From: JBBQIY01 sp964618405
GTDB lineage: Bacteria; Verrucomicrobiota; Kiritimatiellia; RFP12; UBA3636
Reading direction: 5' to 3'
NCBI GenBank assembly: GCA_964618405.1
Contig: CAZUAY010000017.1
Location: forward strand, 1-24,002
DNA length: 24,002 bases
The position numbers were made by a program, and so were the translations under genes. Below are positions 1 to 7,669 of this stretch, in pieces. The notes under the pieces are model-generated. The model saw only the letters and a list, made by a program, of their open reading frames with translations, was not told where the DNA came from and did not search any database. Position 1 is the stretch's first letter, and the number at the start of each line of letters is the position of its first letter.

Positions 1-44
1 CGGGTTTTCCAACCCGTTTTCGTACACGGGTTAGAAAACCCGTG
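1..44. repeat. Inverted pair of near-identical hairpins (REP/BIME-like)
   Basis: Two stem-loops lie side by side. Bases 1-16 pair CGGGTT with AACCCG around a TTCC loop, and 17-20 are TTTT. Bases 25-44 pair CACGGGTT with AACCCGTG around AGAA. Read on the opposite strand, the second hairpin has the same core as the first (CGGGTTTTCT versus CGGGTTTTCC before AACCCG), so the two are inverted copies. The first, with its TTTT, could be the terminator of a plus-strand gene left of the window; the pair also resembles interspersed palindromic elements. The element may extend left of position 1. Confidence 0.6.
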
Positions 45-90
45 CTCCGTTCGTTGAGACCACTTCCTCAACAATCTCGAAGTTATAGGC

Positions 91-112
91 AAAAGTTAGC
101 GGCAACGCTAAC
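91..112 (-). terminator. Weak intrinsic terminator after the Bat/glycosidase operon
   Basis: Bases 95-101 (GTTAGCG) pair perfectly with 106-112 (CGCTAAC). Read on the minus strand the 7-bp stem is followed by four T (complement of AAAA at 91-94). It begins about 20 bases after the stop codon of the BatA-like gene, which suits the end of that operon. The T tract is short, so termination strength is uncertain. Confidence 0.5.
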
Positions 113-131
113 GACAAAGTTTGAGTTCTCC

Positions 132-1166
132 TCAGATTAGACTTCGGCGAGATTTTGTGGTGAGGATGAGTGCGAGTACGACAGCAATCAGGCCGGGAAT
201 GAGGAAGCGCAAAAAATCCTCTTTGTATCGAGAATAAACGGTCGCGTCGATTGAGGTCTTTTGCAGTTTATTGATTTCTTCAAGGGCGCGTTCTAGCGCA
301 TCTTTATTCATGACATTGAAGTAAAGACCGTCCGTTTCTTTCGCAATTCGCTTGAGTTCAGCTTCATCCATGTGGACTTCCATTTTGCCGATGAATTCGC
401 GGCCAAACATGTCCTTACCGATTGCGTCGGCGAGTCCTGTTGTGCCCACGCCAATCGTGTACACTTTCACGCCTTGCTGCTTTGCCAATGCTGTGGCTTG
501 CTCGGGAGTTATAATGCCCGCGTTGCTTTCGCCATCGCTGAGAAGAATGACGATGCGGGTTTCTACATTGGTGACTGAGGCTAGGCGTGCGCAGGCCATG
601 GCGAGGCCATCGCCGATCGCGGTCATGCTCTCCATTTGATCGGCCGGTTCACCATCTTGCCCAGGAACCTTCACGGCCGACAGCACGTGCAGAAGCGCGG
701 TGTGATCAAGGGTGAGAGGACAGCGCGTGGTGGCATAACCGCCGAAGGCGACCAGACCGATGAGATCATCCGGGCGATGTTTTACGAATTCGGCAAAGGT
801 TTCCTTCACGACATCCAAGCGTGTTTTACGTTCGGAGGGCGGAGCGCCGGGCTTCGTAAAGTCGAGAGCCATCATCGAGCCCGAAATGTCGACGGTCATT
901 TCAATGGCGATGGCTTCTGTGGACTTCCGCGATTTGGAAAGCATAGACTGCGGTCTTGCGGCGGCAACGATCAGTGCGGCAGAGCCGAGTGCTAGAAGAA
1001 GAGGCGGGAGTGTGCTGATCCGTTGTCGCCACGTGATGGAAGTGGGAACCATCGATAGTGCTGGAAACGGCAACGCCTGGCTTCTTGAATGACGTAACAT
1101 TCTGTAGACCGCGTAGGCCCATGGGAGGAAAAGCAAAAAAGCGAGGGGAGTTGCAAACTGCATCAT
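132..1166 (-). CDS. BatA-like von Willebrand factor A domain membrane protein
   Basis: A 344-residue membrane-anchored VWA protein. Two hydrophobic segments lie near the N-terminus (about 7-23 and 54-71) and one near the C-terminus (about 319-336); the VWA domain sits between. The metal-ion-dependent adhesion site DxSxS is intact as DISGS at 93-97, followed further on by the usual threonine and aspartate regions (TAIGDGL, LLSDGES). This arrangement is that of BatA/BatB proteins of the Bacteroides aerotolerance type, which usually act with a MoxR AAA ATPase in the envelope; the exact role is unknown. The ATG overlaps the stop of the upstream BatD-like gene by 4 bp, showing translational coupling; a second ATG directly follows, so the start could be three bases later. 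It is the last gene of its operon and is followed by a hairpin. BatB, MoxR and DUF58 partners are absent here. Confidence 0.85.
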   Translation of the reverse strand: MMQFATPLAFLLFLPWAYAVYRMLRHSRSQALPFPALSMVPTSITWRQRISTLPPLLLALGSAALIVAAARPQSMLSKSRKSTEAIAIEMTVDISGSMMALDFTKPGAPPSERKTRLDVVKETFAEFVKHRPDDLIGLVAFGGYATTRCPLTLDHTALLHVLSAVKVPGQDGEPADQMESMTAIGDGLAMACARLASVTNVETRIVILLSDGESNAGIITPEQATALAKQQGVKVYTIGVGTTGLADAIGKDMFGREFIGKMEVHMDEAELKRIAKETDGLYFNVMNKDALERALEEINKLQKTSIDATVYSRYKEDFLRFLIPGLIAVVLALILTTKSRRSLI

Positions 1167-2155
1167 CGGACACTCTCCTTTCTTGGAGTGGAAGGCGTAA
1201 TTAATGCGTCTGTTTCGATGTAGGATTTCGCCTTTGCTGTGGCTTCCGCAGTAGATGAAATGGAGGCTGCGACCCCTGCAAACTTAACAAGATCGGCCGA
1301 CATGAGGAATTTTTTTAGTTCCGCGATCGAGGTGGGATCGAATTCATCGTGGTTGGCTGCTGCGGCAAGGAATTCCTCGGTTGTCTGCTCGGGTGCGCGG
1401 ATGCCGTAGCGTCTTTCAATGTAGCGGCGTACGACCATGGTGAGTTCAATATAGAAATCTTTGAACAATCCTTTTTCAGGTAGCTTGCGTCCCAGAAGGA
1501 GGATCAATTCTCTGAGGGCACGCTCGCTCGGTGTCATTCTGCGGATTTTCCGATAGAGTTTAATTTTAGAGATGAGATAAACAAGGAGTGCGATAATGAG
1601 GAGACCGAGGAGAGCGAAGCCGATGTATTTCGGAACTTCTCTAAATGAGGGTCTAATGTACTTGTTTTTGAGGTCGGTCGAAACCGATGTAGGCGATCCC
1701 TTATCCGAAGTTGGCTCTTCAAGCGTGACCATTTCGGTTGGGAACCAGCTTGAAACGTGAGGGTGCGACGAGGTGTCTTGGATGGAAACCGGAATAGGTC
1801 TAATGCGGTAAACCTTTGCGCCAGCAATGGGAATAATCCTGTAGTGGTAGGTTTTTCCGCTCATAGCATCTGATCCAGCACTCGTGGTGTAGGATCCTGC
1901 AAGAGTGAAGCCGTCAAAGCGATCTGAAATATCCGATGGGATGTTGGCGCTAATACCTTCGGGAGCATTGAGTACAAGGGAAACTTCGTTGTCGTTTGCA
2001 AGATCAACGACAGGTGGATCGATCGTTAGCTTGAGGGTCACCTCATTTTTGGAGAACATCTTGGTGAGAGGTTCGGCCAATACTGTCGATGCGCCGATCA
2101 TGGCACACGCGAGAGCGGTGCAGGCGAGGCGTTGAGCTGAAATAAGGGATCGCAT
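1163..2155 (-). CDS. BatD / DUF4381-like membrane protein
   Basis: A 330-residue protein with an N-terminal signal sequence (residues about 5-28, ending in a STVLAEP cleavage-like site), an extracytoplasmic beta-rich region, one transmembrane helix (KYIGFALLGLLIIALLVYLI), and a cytoplasmic helical domain. That last domain carries the pattern seen in DUF4381/BatD C-termini: an ALREL segment, YIELTMVVRRYIERRYG, TTEEFLAAA, and ADLVKFAGV. An in-frame extension to 2224 is possible but would overlap the preceding gene; the ATG at 2155 lies one base after that gene's stop and directly precedes the signal sequence. It sits between the secreted glycosidase and the BatA-like gene, overlapping the latter by 4 bp, so all three are probably co-translated. 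Bat proteins are thought to form an envelope complex; the partner and substrate here are unknown. Confidence 0.7.
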   Translation of the reverse strand: MRSLISAQRLACTALACAMIGASTVLAEPLTKMFSKNEVTLKLTIDPPVVDLANDNEVSLVLNAPEGISANIPSDISDRFDGFTLAGSYTTSAGSDAMSGKTYHYRIIPIAGAKVYRIRPIPVSIQDTSSHPHVSSWFPTEMVTLEEPTSDKGSPTSVSTDLKNKYIRPSFREVPKYIGFALLGLLIIALLVYLISKIKLYRKIRRMTPSERALRELILLLGRKLPEKGLFKDFYIELTMVVRRYIERRYGIRAPEQTTEEFLAAAANHDEFDPTSIAELKKFLMSADLVKFAGVAASISSTAEATAKAKSYIETDALITPSTPRKESVR

Positions 2156-2156
2156 T

Positions 2157-4883
2157 TTAATCCTTACGGATGAGTTCGTAAAATAATGTGGCATCATTTT
2201 TGATGAGTCCTGTGTTTGCGGCAAAGGTCAATACCCCTTCCACGATTTTCGTTTCAACTTTATCCTGACGTTCACCTGAGCAGGAAAGGCGATAGACTGA
2301 AATTACAGTTGGATCGTCGAGACGTAGCGTAATCAGCGCTTGTCCGCGCTCTGCGAGATGCGGCATTCTGCCCCAATCAAGAAGCGTCTGGCGAGAGCGT
2401 TCGGCATATTTAATACCCGTGTTCTGGACATCGGTGATATGGGATAGGAGCATGTGGGTGCTGGTTTTGCAGGGACTTCCATCAAGGGAGCTGATCCACA
2501 CGGCTGCCGGAGCGTCAAGAATCTCCACGCTCATGACTTCCGTGCTGATCATACCGCTTTCTGCAAACCCACCCGCTGTACACGGTGTGTCGAGAACAAG
2601 AGTTCCTTCCGTGGAATCAACTTTGACGGCGCCGCCGCCAAAAGCTTCGGCATTCACAAGGCTACGGGCCTTCACTTGCGCCTCTGCTGAGTAGGCATCT
2701 GGGAATGAAAGACTCCACGTTGAATCTGCGGGGGCGTTGTCGATGGCGACCTGAACTTTTGCTTTCCAAGCCACATCCCGCCAATCGGAAATGATGCTGG
2801 GCATCCCGTGTTCTTGTCGTGAGGTGGCCTCCTTACGAGGGATAACAACAGTAAAGGATTTGGCTAGAGGCGTTACATCACCCCTCAGAAACAGACAGAG
2901 GGCGGCTCGTTCCGTAGCCATCATGACAGGATCTTCGCTAACATTAAAATAGCCGATTTTTGAAGCGGTAAACATCGAATCGGAATTGTGGCTGTAAGCA
3001 AATCGCCACAACACGTCCCAATCTTGCAATGCAGCGATTGCTCCGGTGGCGATTCCGCCAACGCCTCGATAGCGTCCTGGTGCAGAAAAATTAAATTCAG
3101 AAATTGCGAAAGGCTTGCCGGCCATTCGGTTGAACGAGCAACCCAGCATACCAAGAGTTTCGTTTTTGAATGGATTCGCGTTTAGACACTGACTGGGCAG
3201 TGACCAAGGTTGGTCAAGAAAACGGGGGTGGTCGATGTAGAAGTGGTCGTCAACGTAGTCGTAGACATCGTGATGGGTGATCTGGTCGGGAATTCGATGG
3301 GTCCAGCCATTGCTGTTGGTGATGAGAGCCTTGCATCCGAGGTCGTTTTGGATAAAACTTTTCATCTCGCGAGCCATTGCAGATTCGATCTCGCTGAGGA
3401 ATTGAGCGTACGCACCCGCATGTGCGCTTCCTTCGTAGAGGCTACTCGGTAGTGAATCGGGGATGTCGGCGTAGGCTGGATCTGCCGTCTTTTTGGTGGT
3501 GAGCCATTCTTTCCATTTTGTAGCGTAATCGGGTAGATTCTTCTGTTGTTCGAGAAAGTTCCCTAGGTTTCCCTCGTTAATCAGTGCCAGCCACGCGAGT
3601 GCCGGTTCTGCTGCATAGCTTCGATCTGTATAGGGATTAACATGCGAAAGGAACGCCTGAGTGAACGCTTTCCAGTTATCCATCGCTTGTGCATTAACGG
3701 CGCAGAGGATTTTGAATTCGTCCATGGAGACATATCCTGAACGGTCGACGCCGATGCTGCGCCAGGGGACAGACCGTGACACGAACAAGTCGGTCGTGAT
3801 GTAGATTCCATTGGCAATGCATTGGGCCATCAGTGCGTCAAACTGGTTGATTCGGCCTGGATTGAGCGTTGTCTTATCTTTCGAACCCTCCACCAAGGTA
3901 TTGTCGTAGTGGTGAATGCGCACGGCATTATAGCCGATTTTCCGAAAACGCGAGGCGAGTTTAGCCGCTTGCTGAGGCGTGATGTAATTGGCAGAAAAGC
4001 AGAGGTTGACGCCATAGAAGCGTTGAGTAACTCCAGGCAAGTCCTCGAATTCAAAGTGGCTGCCAACGGCTTTGACAAGCCCAAGTTTCCCGGCTGGTTT
4101 GTGCCACTCGATCAAGTTAGAGAAGTCGAGGGCCGAGCCAGTCACGATATCGAGTTCTTGTTTAAGAGGTATCCAATTGGCATCGTCGGCGGTGAGGGTT
4201 ACGGGCTGATCCCGGAAGAGCGTCAGGGGTTCCGCTGTTTTGACAGAAAACGAGACGGCGAATGTTACGTCAGGTTTTAAAGGAGTTTCATAAGGAGGCG
4301 AAATGCGAAATGTCAGTTGGTTAGACCCCCACTTGCGGTTGTCTTGTAGCAAGACCCGCGTTGGTTTATCGAACGTAAATGCTAGCGTGAATTTTTTCGG
4401 ATCAACGCCTTCAACGATAAACCCTTTCGTTTTGCCGCTGAAGAGGGTAGGATGGTTTTGATTTTCTTCAGGATACTCGCCGGATGCACTGTCGGATTTC
4501 CAGGTGCCGCCTCTCACGTGATGAAGCGGGATATCCGTCGCAACGCAGAGAGAGTCAATTGCGATATCAGCATGGGAAACGAAGGCGTACTCAGCATGGA
4601 CCGCACCGTCCTGGGCTGGGGTAACCATTCGAGTTCCTGTTATGTGATTTTGAGCATTAATTTTAATGGTAAAGGCGTCGTTACCAGTAGTGGGGTCAGC
4701 TTCGCCCCTCTGCATCGTTGACCAATTGAATGCATGTACTACGGGCGAGAAGCGGACTCCGAGAGCTTCTATTCCGATGCATCCATCGCTTGAGATGACC
4801 ACTTCACCTGAGTAGACCACAGGTGTTAGCGATACTACCGCAAGGAGCGTAAAAGCAGATAACGTTAGGTTCAGGGGTTTCAT
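2157..4883 (-). CDS. Secreted clan-A (TIM-barrel) glycoside hydrolase
   Basis: A 908-residue exported protein. Residues 1-27 form a signal peptide (MKPLNLTLSAF onwards, ending VVYSG). An N-terminal beta-sandwich-like region is followed by a TIM barrel opening with RFYGVNLCFSANY and NAVRIHHYDN. Clan GH-A catalytic residues are visible: the acid/base Glu437 in WLALINEGNLG (the NE at the end of strand 4) and the nucleophile Glu596 in FAISEFNFS (strand 7), 159 residues apart. A C-terminal beta-rich region follows. This fits cellulase-like families such as GH5 or relatives, but substrate and exact family cannot be read from sequence alone. The start at 4883 is chosen over 4967 because it directly begins the signal peptide. 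It is the first gene of a three-gene operon with Bat-like proteins and has a good candidate promoter upstream. Likely role: extracellular or periplasmic polysaccharide breakdown. Confidence 0.8.
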   Translation of the reverse strand: MKPLNLTLSAFTLLAVVSLTPVVYSGEVVISSDGCIGIEALGVRFSPVVHAFNWSTMQRGEADPTTGNDAFTIKINAQNHITGTRMVTPAQDGAVHAEYAFVSHADIAIDSLCVATDIPLHHVRGGTWKSDSASGEYPEENQNHPTLFSGKTKGFIVEGVDPKKFTLAFTFDKPTRVLLQDNRKWGSNQLTFRISPPYETPLKPDVTFAVSFSVKTAEPLTLFRDQPVTLTADDANWIPLKQELDIVTGSALDFSNLIEWHKPAGKLGLVKAVGSHFEFEDLPGVTQRFYGVNLCFSANYITPQQAAKLASRFRKIGYNAVRIHHYDNTLVEGSKDKTTLNPGRINQFDALMAQCIANGIYITTDLFVSRSVPWRSIGVDRSGYVSMDEFKILCAVNAQAMDNWKAFTQAFLSHVNPYTDRSYAAEPALAWLALINEGNLGNFLEQQKNLPDYATKWKEWLTTKKTADPAYADIPDSLPSSLYEGSAHAGAYAQFLSEIESAMAREMKSFIQNDLGCKALITNSNGWTHRIPDQITHHDVYDYVDDHFYIDHPRFLDQPWSLPSQCLNANPFKNETLGMLGCSFNRMAGKPFAISEFNFSAPGRYRGVGGIATGAIAALQDWDVLWRFAYSHNSDSMFTASKIGYFNVSEDPVMMATERAALCLFLRGDVTPLAKSFTVVIPRKEATSRQEHGMPSIISDWRDVAWKAKVQVAIDNAPADSTWSLSFPDAYSAEAQVKARSLVNAEAFGGGAVKVDSTEGTLVLDTPCTAGGFAESGMISTEVMSVEILDAPAAVWISSLDGSPCKTSTHMLLSHITDVQNTGIKYAERSRQTLLDWGRMPHLAERGQALITLRLDDPTVISVYRLSCSGERQDKVETKIVEGVLTFAANTGLIKNDATLFYELIRKD

Positions 4884-4957
4884 GGTAAGGCAGCGTTCTC
4901 CCAGTTCGATTAACAAGACGATTTCAGAAAGGCACTCGTCGATCGAAATTTCGTTTA

Positions 4958-4986
4958 AATATACCAAAATTAAGCAGCGCCTTCAA
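4958..4986 (-). promoter_or_regulatory. Candidate sigma-70 promoter of the glycosidase-Bat operon
   Basis: On the minus strand TTGAAG (4986-4981) and TATATT (4963-4958) are separated by exactly 17 bases. TATATT differs from the -10 consensus at one position and TTGAAG matches four of six -35 bases. The predicted start of transcription is about 65 bases upstream of the ATG at 4883. Confidence 0.5.
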
Positions 4987-5027
4987 GTTGTTGGCGCACT
5001 TCAATTTTCACTTCAAGTTTCCTGAAG
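4981..5027. promoter_or_regulatory. Cluster of CTTCAA direct repeats, possible operator
   Basis: CTTCAAGTT occurs at 4981, CTTCAATTT at 4999 and CTTCAAGTT at 5011, followed by the inverted TGAAG at 5023-5027, so that ACTTCA/TGAAGT forms a short dyad. The first copy coincides with the -35 of the minus-strand promoter and the last lies just upstream of the mreB promoter. Repeated sites in a divergent promoter suggest a binding protein, but none is identified. Confidence 0.3.
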
Positions 5028-5034
5028 TTTGACA

Positions 5035-5064
5035 TTGCATTTTTCTTCCGATTAAGGCTATAAT
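5035..5064 (+). promoter_or_regulatory. Candidate mreB promoter
   Basis: A perfect -10 box TATAAT lies at 5059-5064. At 18-base spacing the -35 would be TTGCAT (5035-5040), which matches only the first three bases. A perfect TTGACA also exists at 5029-5034 but its 24-base spacing is too long for a standard promoter. The ATG of mreB is 49 bases downstream of the -10. Confidence 0.5.
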
Positions 5065-5112
5065 CCTCGGCTGTCACCGCGTTATGGTTGACCTTCTTGT
5101 TGGACAGAGACT

Positions 5113-6150
5113 ATGTGGAATAAATTTCAAGCACTTTTTACAAACGATATCGGAATGGATCTCGGGACGGCGAATACCCTCGTTTATGTTAAAAACAGGG
5201 GAATCGTCATTTGTGAGCCATCTGTCGTGGCCATACAAGAAGGCACAAAACGCGTTCTTGCGGTGGGAGAGGAAGCTAAGCGAATGCTTGGCAGAACTCC
5301 AGGCAATATTATTGCTATTCGGCCGATGAAATCGGGCGTCATCGCGGATTTCGAAATCACGGAGACGATGATCCGCCACTTTATCAACAAGGTGAACATT
5401 CGCAAGTTGAGGAAGCCGCGTATCGTGATCGCCGTGCCGGGTGACATCACTGAGGTCGAGAAGAGGGCTGTTAAAGATTCAGCGATTCATGCGGGAGCTA
5501 GAGACGTTTATTTGATTGAAGAGCCGATGGCGGCCGCAATCGGAGTCGGGCTCCCAGTCTACGAACCCACAGGCAACATGATCGTTGATATTGGAGGCGG
5601 CACCACGGACGTGGCTCTAATTTCCCTAGCCGGCATAGTTTACGCGAAAAGTGTCCGAGTCGGAGGCGACGAAATGGACAACGTGATCGTGCAATATATG
5701 CGGCGCGTGTACAATTTGATGATTGGTGAAAGAACAGCAGAAGAATTGAAGATCAAGATCGGTTCCGCCTATCCATTGCCCGAAGAAAAGGTCATGGAAG
5801 TTAAAGGACGCGATCTGGTAGCAGGCCTACCCAAAACTTTGAACATTAGCTCAGAGGAAATCCGTGAGGCTCTTCAGGAGCCTGTGTCGCAGATTGTGGA
5901 CTCTGTCCGCATCTGTCTTGAGAAATGCCCTCCTGAGCTTTCTGCAGACCTTGTCGATCGCGGCATGGTCTTGGCAGGAGGCGGCTCCTTGCTCACGGGC
6001 TTGGATCGACTGATTGCGGATACAACGGGGCTGCCGGTTCACATGGCAGACGATCCGCTGACGGCAGTTGCCGAGGGGACGGGCGTTGTGCTCGACGAAC
6101 TCGACTGGCTTTCTGAAGTTGCCGTTGGCCGCTCTCGCAGGCACGGTTAA
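5113..6150 (+). CDS. mreB: Rod shape-determining protein MreB
   Basis: A 345-residue bacterial actin of normal MreB length. It polymerises under the membrane and directs lateral cell-wall synthesis. The actin-fold nucleotide motifs are all present: phosphate-1 DLGTANTLVY at about 16-25, phosphate-2 VDIGGGTTDVALISL in the middle, and the adenosine motif MVLAGGGSLLTGLDRL near the C-terminus. KIKIGSAYP, typical of MreB, is also seen. It is the first gene of mreB-mreC-mreD-mrdA-rodA, the conserved elongasome cluster, and is transcribed away from the glycosidase operon. The ATG has only a weak ribosome site (GGACAGAG). Identification is secure. Confidence 0.98.
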   Translation: MWNKFQALFTNDIGMDLGTANTLVYVKNRGIVICEPSVVAIQEGTKRVLAVGEEAKRMLGRTPGNIIAIRPMKSGVIADFEITETMIRHFINKVNIRKLRKPRIVIAVPGDITEVEKRAVKDSAIHAGARDVYLIEEPMAAAIGVGLPVYEPTGNMIVDIGGGTTDVALISLAGIVYAKSVRVGGDEMDNVIVQYMRRVYNLMIGERTAEELKIKIGSAYPLPEEKVMEVKGRDLVAGLPKTLNISSEEIREALQEPVSQIVDSVRICLEKCPPELSADLVDRGMVLAGGGSLLTGLDRLIADTTGLPVHMADDPLTAVAEGTGVVLDELDWLSEVAVGRSRRHG

Positions 6151-6248
6151 GCGCATCTCGCTGACTCTATCTTCATCATCATTTTACTCACGCGTGCCGG
6201 CGATAAGCCGCTTGCTTACTTTGTTTGTATCGTCGCCTTGGGTTGCTC

Positions 6249-7124
6249 ATGCGTGTGAAGATTGGAAGATTGCTAACAGGTATTACCGCTACAGTTGTGG
6301 CGATAATCTCTGTTTTGTGGCTTTACCACTCGCTTCGTGGCAGAGTCTCCACCCTGACACGCGATTCAACGGCACCGTACGGACGATTCGTCCTTGAGGT
6401 TCGGGCGCTGTTTGCTGGCGCTACCGATTTGACGAAGGGTATTACGGCGCTCAAGAGAGAGAATGAGGCCTTGACCGATGAAAATGATGCGCTTCGGGTA
6501 AAGCTTCTTGTTCTGGAGGAGATCCAGCGCGATAATGACAATTTGCGCAAGGCGATTGGTCTGGGGCTGACCCCATCCTCCTTTATCGCCGCCGAAGTCG
6601 TTTCTAGAGGCGGCGCGACGGGTTGGTGGAAGATTATCCGAATCAACAAGGGCGTTAAAGATGGCGTGATCCGCAACAGTCCAGTCGTGAGTACCTCTGG
6701 GTTGGTGGGCCGCGTCGTCGAGACGTCGGCGGAGACCGCCGACGTGCTTTTATTGACAGACGTCAACAGCAAGCTCTCGTGCTACATTGAAGACGCAGGG
6801 GAGGGGGCTAGGGGCATCCTCGCGGGTACCGGTGTTTCGGGAGCGCATGGCGATCTCGACCTCTTGCATCTCGTTGAGCCGATGAGTTTGGCCTATCTTG
6901 AGAAGAGTCTTGAAATTAAAAAAGGCGCAAGAATTGTCACCAGCGGAATCGGCGGCTTGTATCCACGGGGACTTCCTGTCGGTGAAGTGGTTGAGTCGAG
7001 TTCGGATCCCTCGGGTTTGTTTCAGCGTGCCAAGGTGGCACCTTATGTGGACTTTGCTTCGATCGATCGGGTGTTTGTGCTGCTGGGTAAAGGGAAGCCG
7101 AATTTCAAGGAGGGCGTGCCATGA
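6249..7124 (+). CDS. mreC: Rod shape-determining protein MreC
   Basis: A 291-residue bitopic membrane protein. A short basic N-terminus is followed by a transmembrane helix (about 9-28), then a coiled coil (KGITALKRENEALTDENDAL and onward, about 66-105) and the periplasmic beta domain with VVSRGGATGWWKIIRINKG, SGLVGRVVE, the LLTDVNSKLSC segment and VTSGIGGLYPRGLPVGEV. These are typical MreC features; MreC links MreB to PBP2 and MreD. A TTG at 6225 would add eight residues, but the ATG at 6249 better precedes the membrane anchor. The gene begins 98 bases after mreB and its stop overlaps the mreD start (ATGA). Confidence 0.95.
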   Translation: MRVKIGRLLTGITATVVAIISVLWLYHSLRGRVSTLTRDSTAPYGRFVLEVRALFAGATDLTKGITALKRENEALTDENDALRVKLLVLEEIQRDNDNLRKAIGLGLTPSSFIAAEVVSRGGATGWWKIIRINKGVKDGVIRNSPVVSTSGLVGRVVETSAETADVLLLTDVNSKLSCYIEDAGEGARGILAGTGVSGAHGDLDLLHLVEPMSLAYLEKSLEIKKGARIVTSGIGGLYPRGLPVGEVVESSSDPSGLFQRAKVAPYVDFASIDRVFVLLGKGKPNFKEGVP

Positions 7125-7669
7125 AATTGCGCATAGCAAAATCCCTCTTGGTCATGTTTGTGGCGGTGACGCTTGCTGCCGTGTTTCAGGAGCTGCTGCC
7201 GCCTGTTCCGGTTGGCGATGTTAAGTTGCCGTTTCTCTTTGCGGTGTGCGTTTATTATGCCGTGCGTCGCGAGCCGGGCTATGGCTTCGCGGCCGCCGTT
7301 TGGTGCGGAGTGATGCAAGACGGACTCGATAGCGTGCCGTATGGCGTCTCCGCGTTGTCGTTTTGTTTGATCACGGCACTCTGTGTCGTTCTTGTTAAAA
7401 AGCAGATGCCCGATAACACGGTTTCGTGCATGATCGTGGCAGTCGCAGGGGGAGTTTTAATCGAGGCGCTTCAGTATGGTGCGCTCGTAGGGTCTGGGCA
7501 CTTTACGGTTGTGTCTGGAAGTTTTTTGATGATGCGGTTATTGATTTTCATCGCGGTGACCCTTCCTGTTTCAGCTCTTGTGGCTGGATGGGTGCGCTTG
7601 ATGGATACGATTTCGGCAAATGTAGGACTTGAAAATGACAACGAAACGCTCGGCTGGAATGCGAATTGA
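7121..7669 (+). CDS. mreD: Rod shape-determining protein MreD
   Basis: A 182-residue, highly hydrophobic protein with about five membrane segments, matching MreD in size, topology and position between mreC and the PBP2 gene. The YAVRREPGYGFAAAVWCGVMQDGLDSVPYG region resembles the conserved MreD loop (a family feature where G-x-x-x-G-x-x-x-D is common). An excellent ribosome site AAGGAGG (7107-7113) lies seven bases before the ATG, and the start overlaps the mreC stop by 4 bp. Its 3' end overlaps the PBP2 gene by 35 bases. MreD is poorly conserved in sequence, so position carries much of the evidence. Confidence 0.88.
   Translation: MKLRIAKSLLVMFVAVTLAAVFQELLPPVPVGDVKLPFLFAVCVYYAVRREPGYGFAAAVWCGVMQDGLDSVPYGVSALSFCLITALCVVLVKKQMPDNTVSCMIVAVAGGVLIEALQYGALVGSGHFTVVSGSFLMMRLLIFIAVTLPVSALVAGWVRLMDTISANVGLENDNETLGWNAN

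Noticed and set aside
3822..4280. 152-codon open frame on the plus strand
   Set aside because: Antisense to the glycoside hydrolase and without any motif or ribosome site of note.
5029..5064. TTGACA-TATAAT promoter for mreB
   Set aside because: Both boxes are perfect, but the 24-base spacing is too long; the -10 was kept with a poorer -35 at 18 bases.
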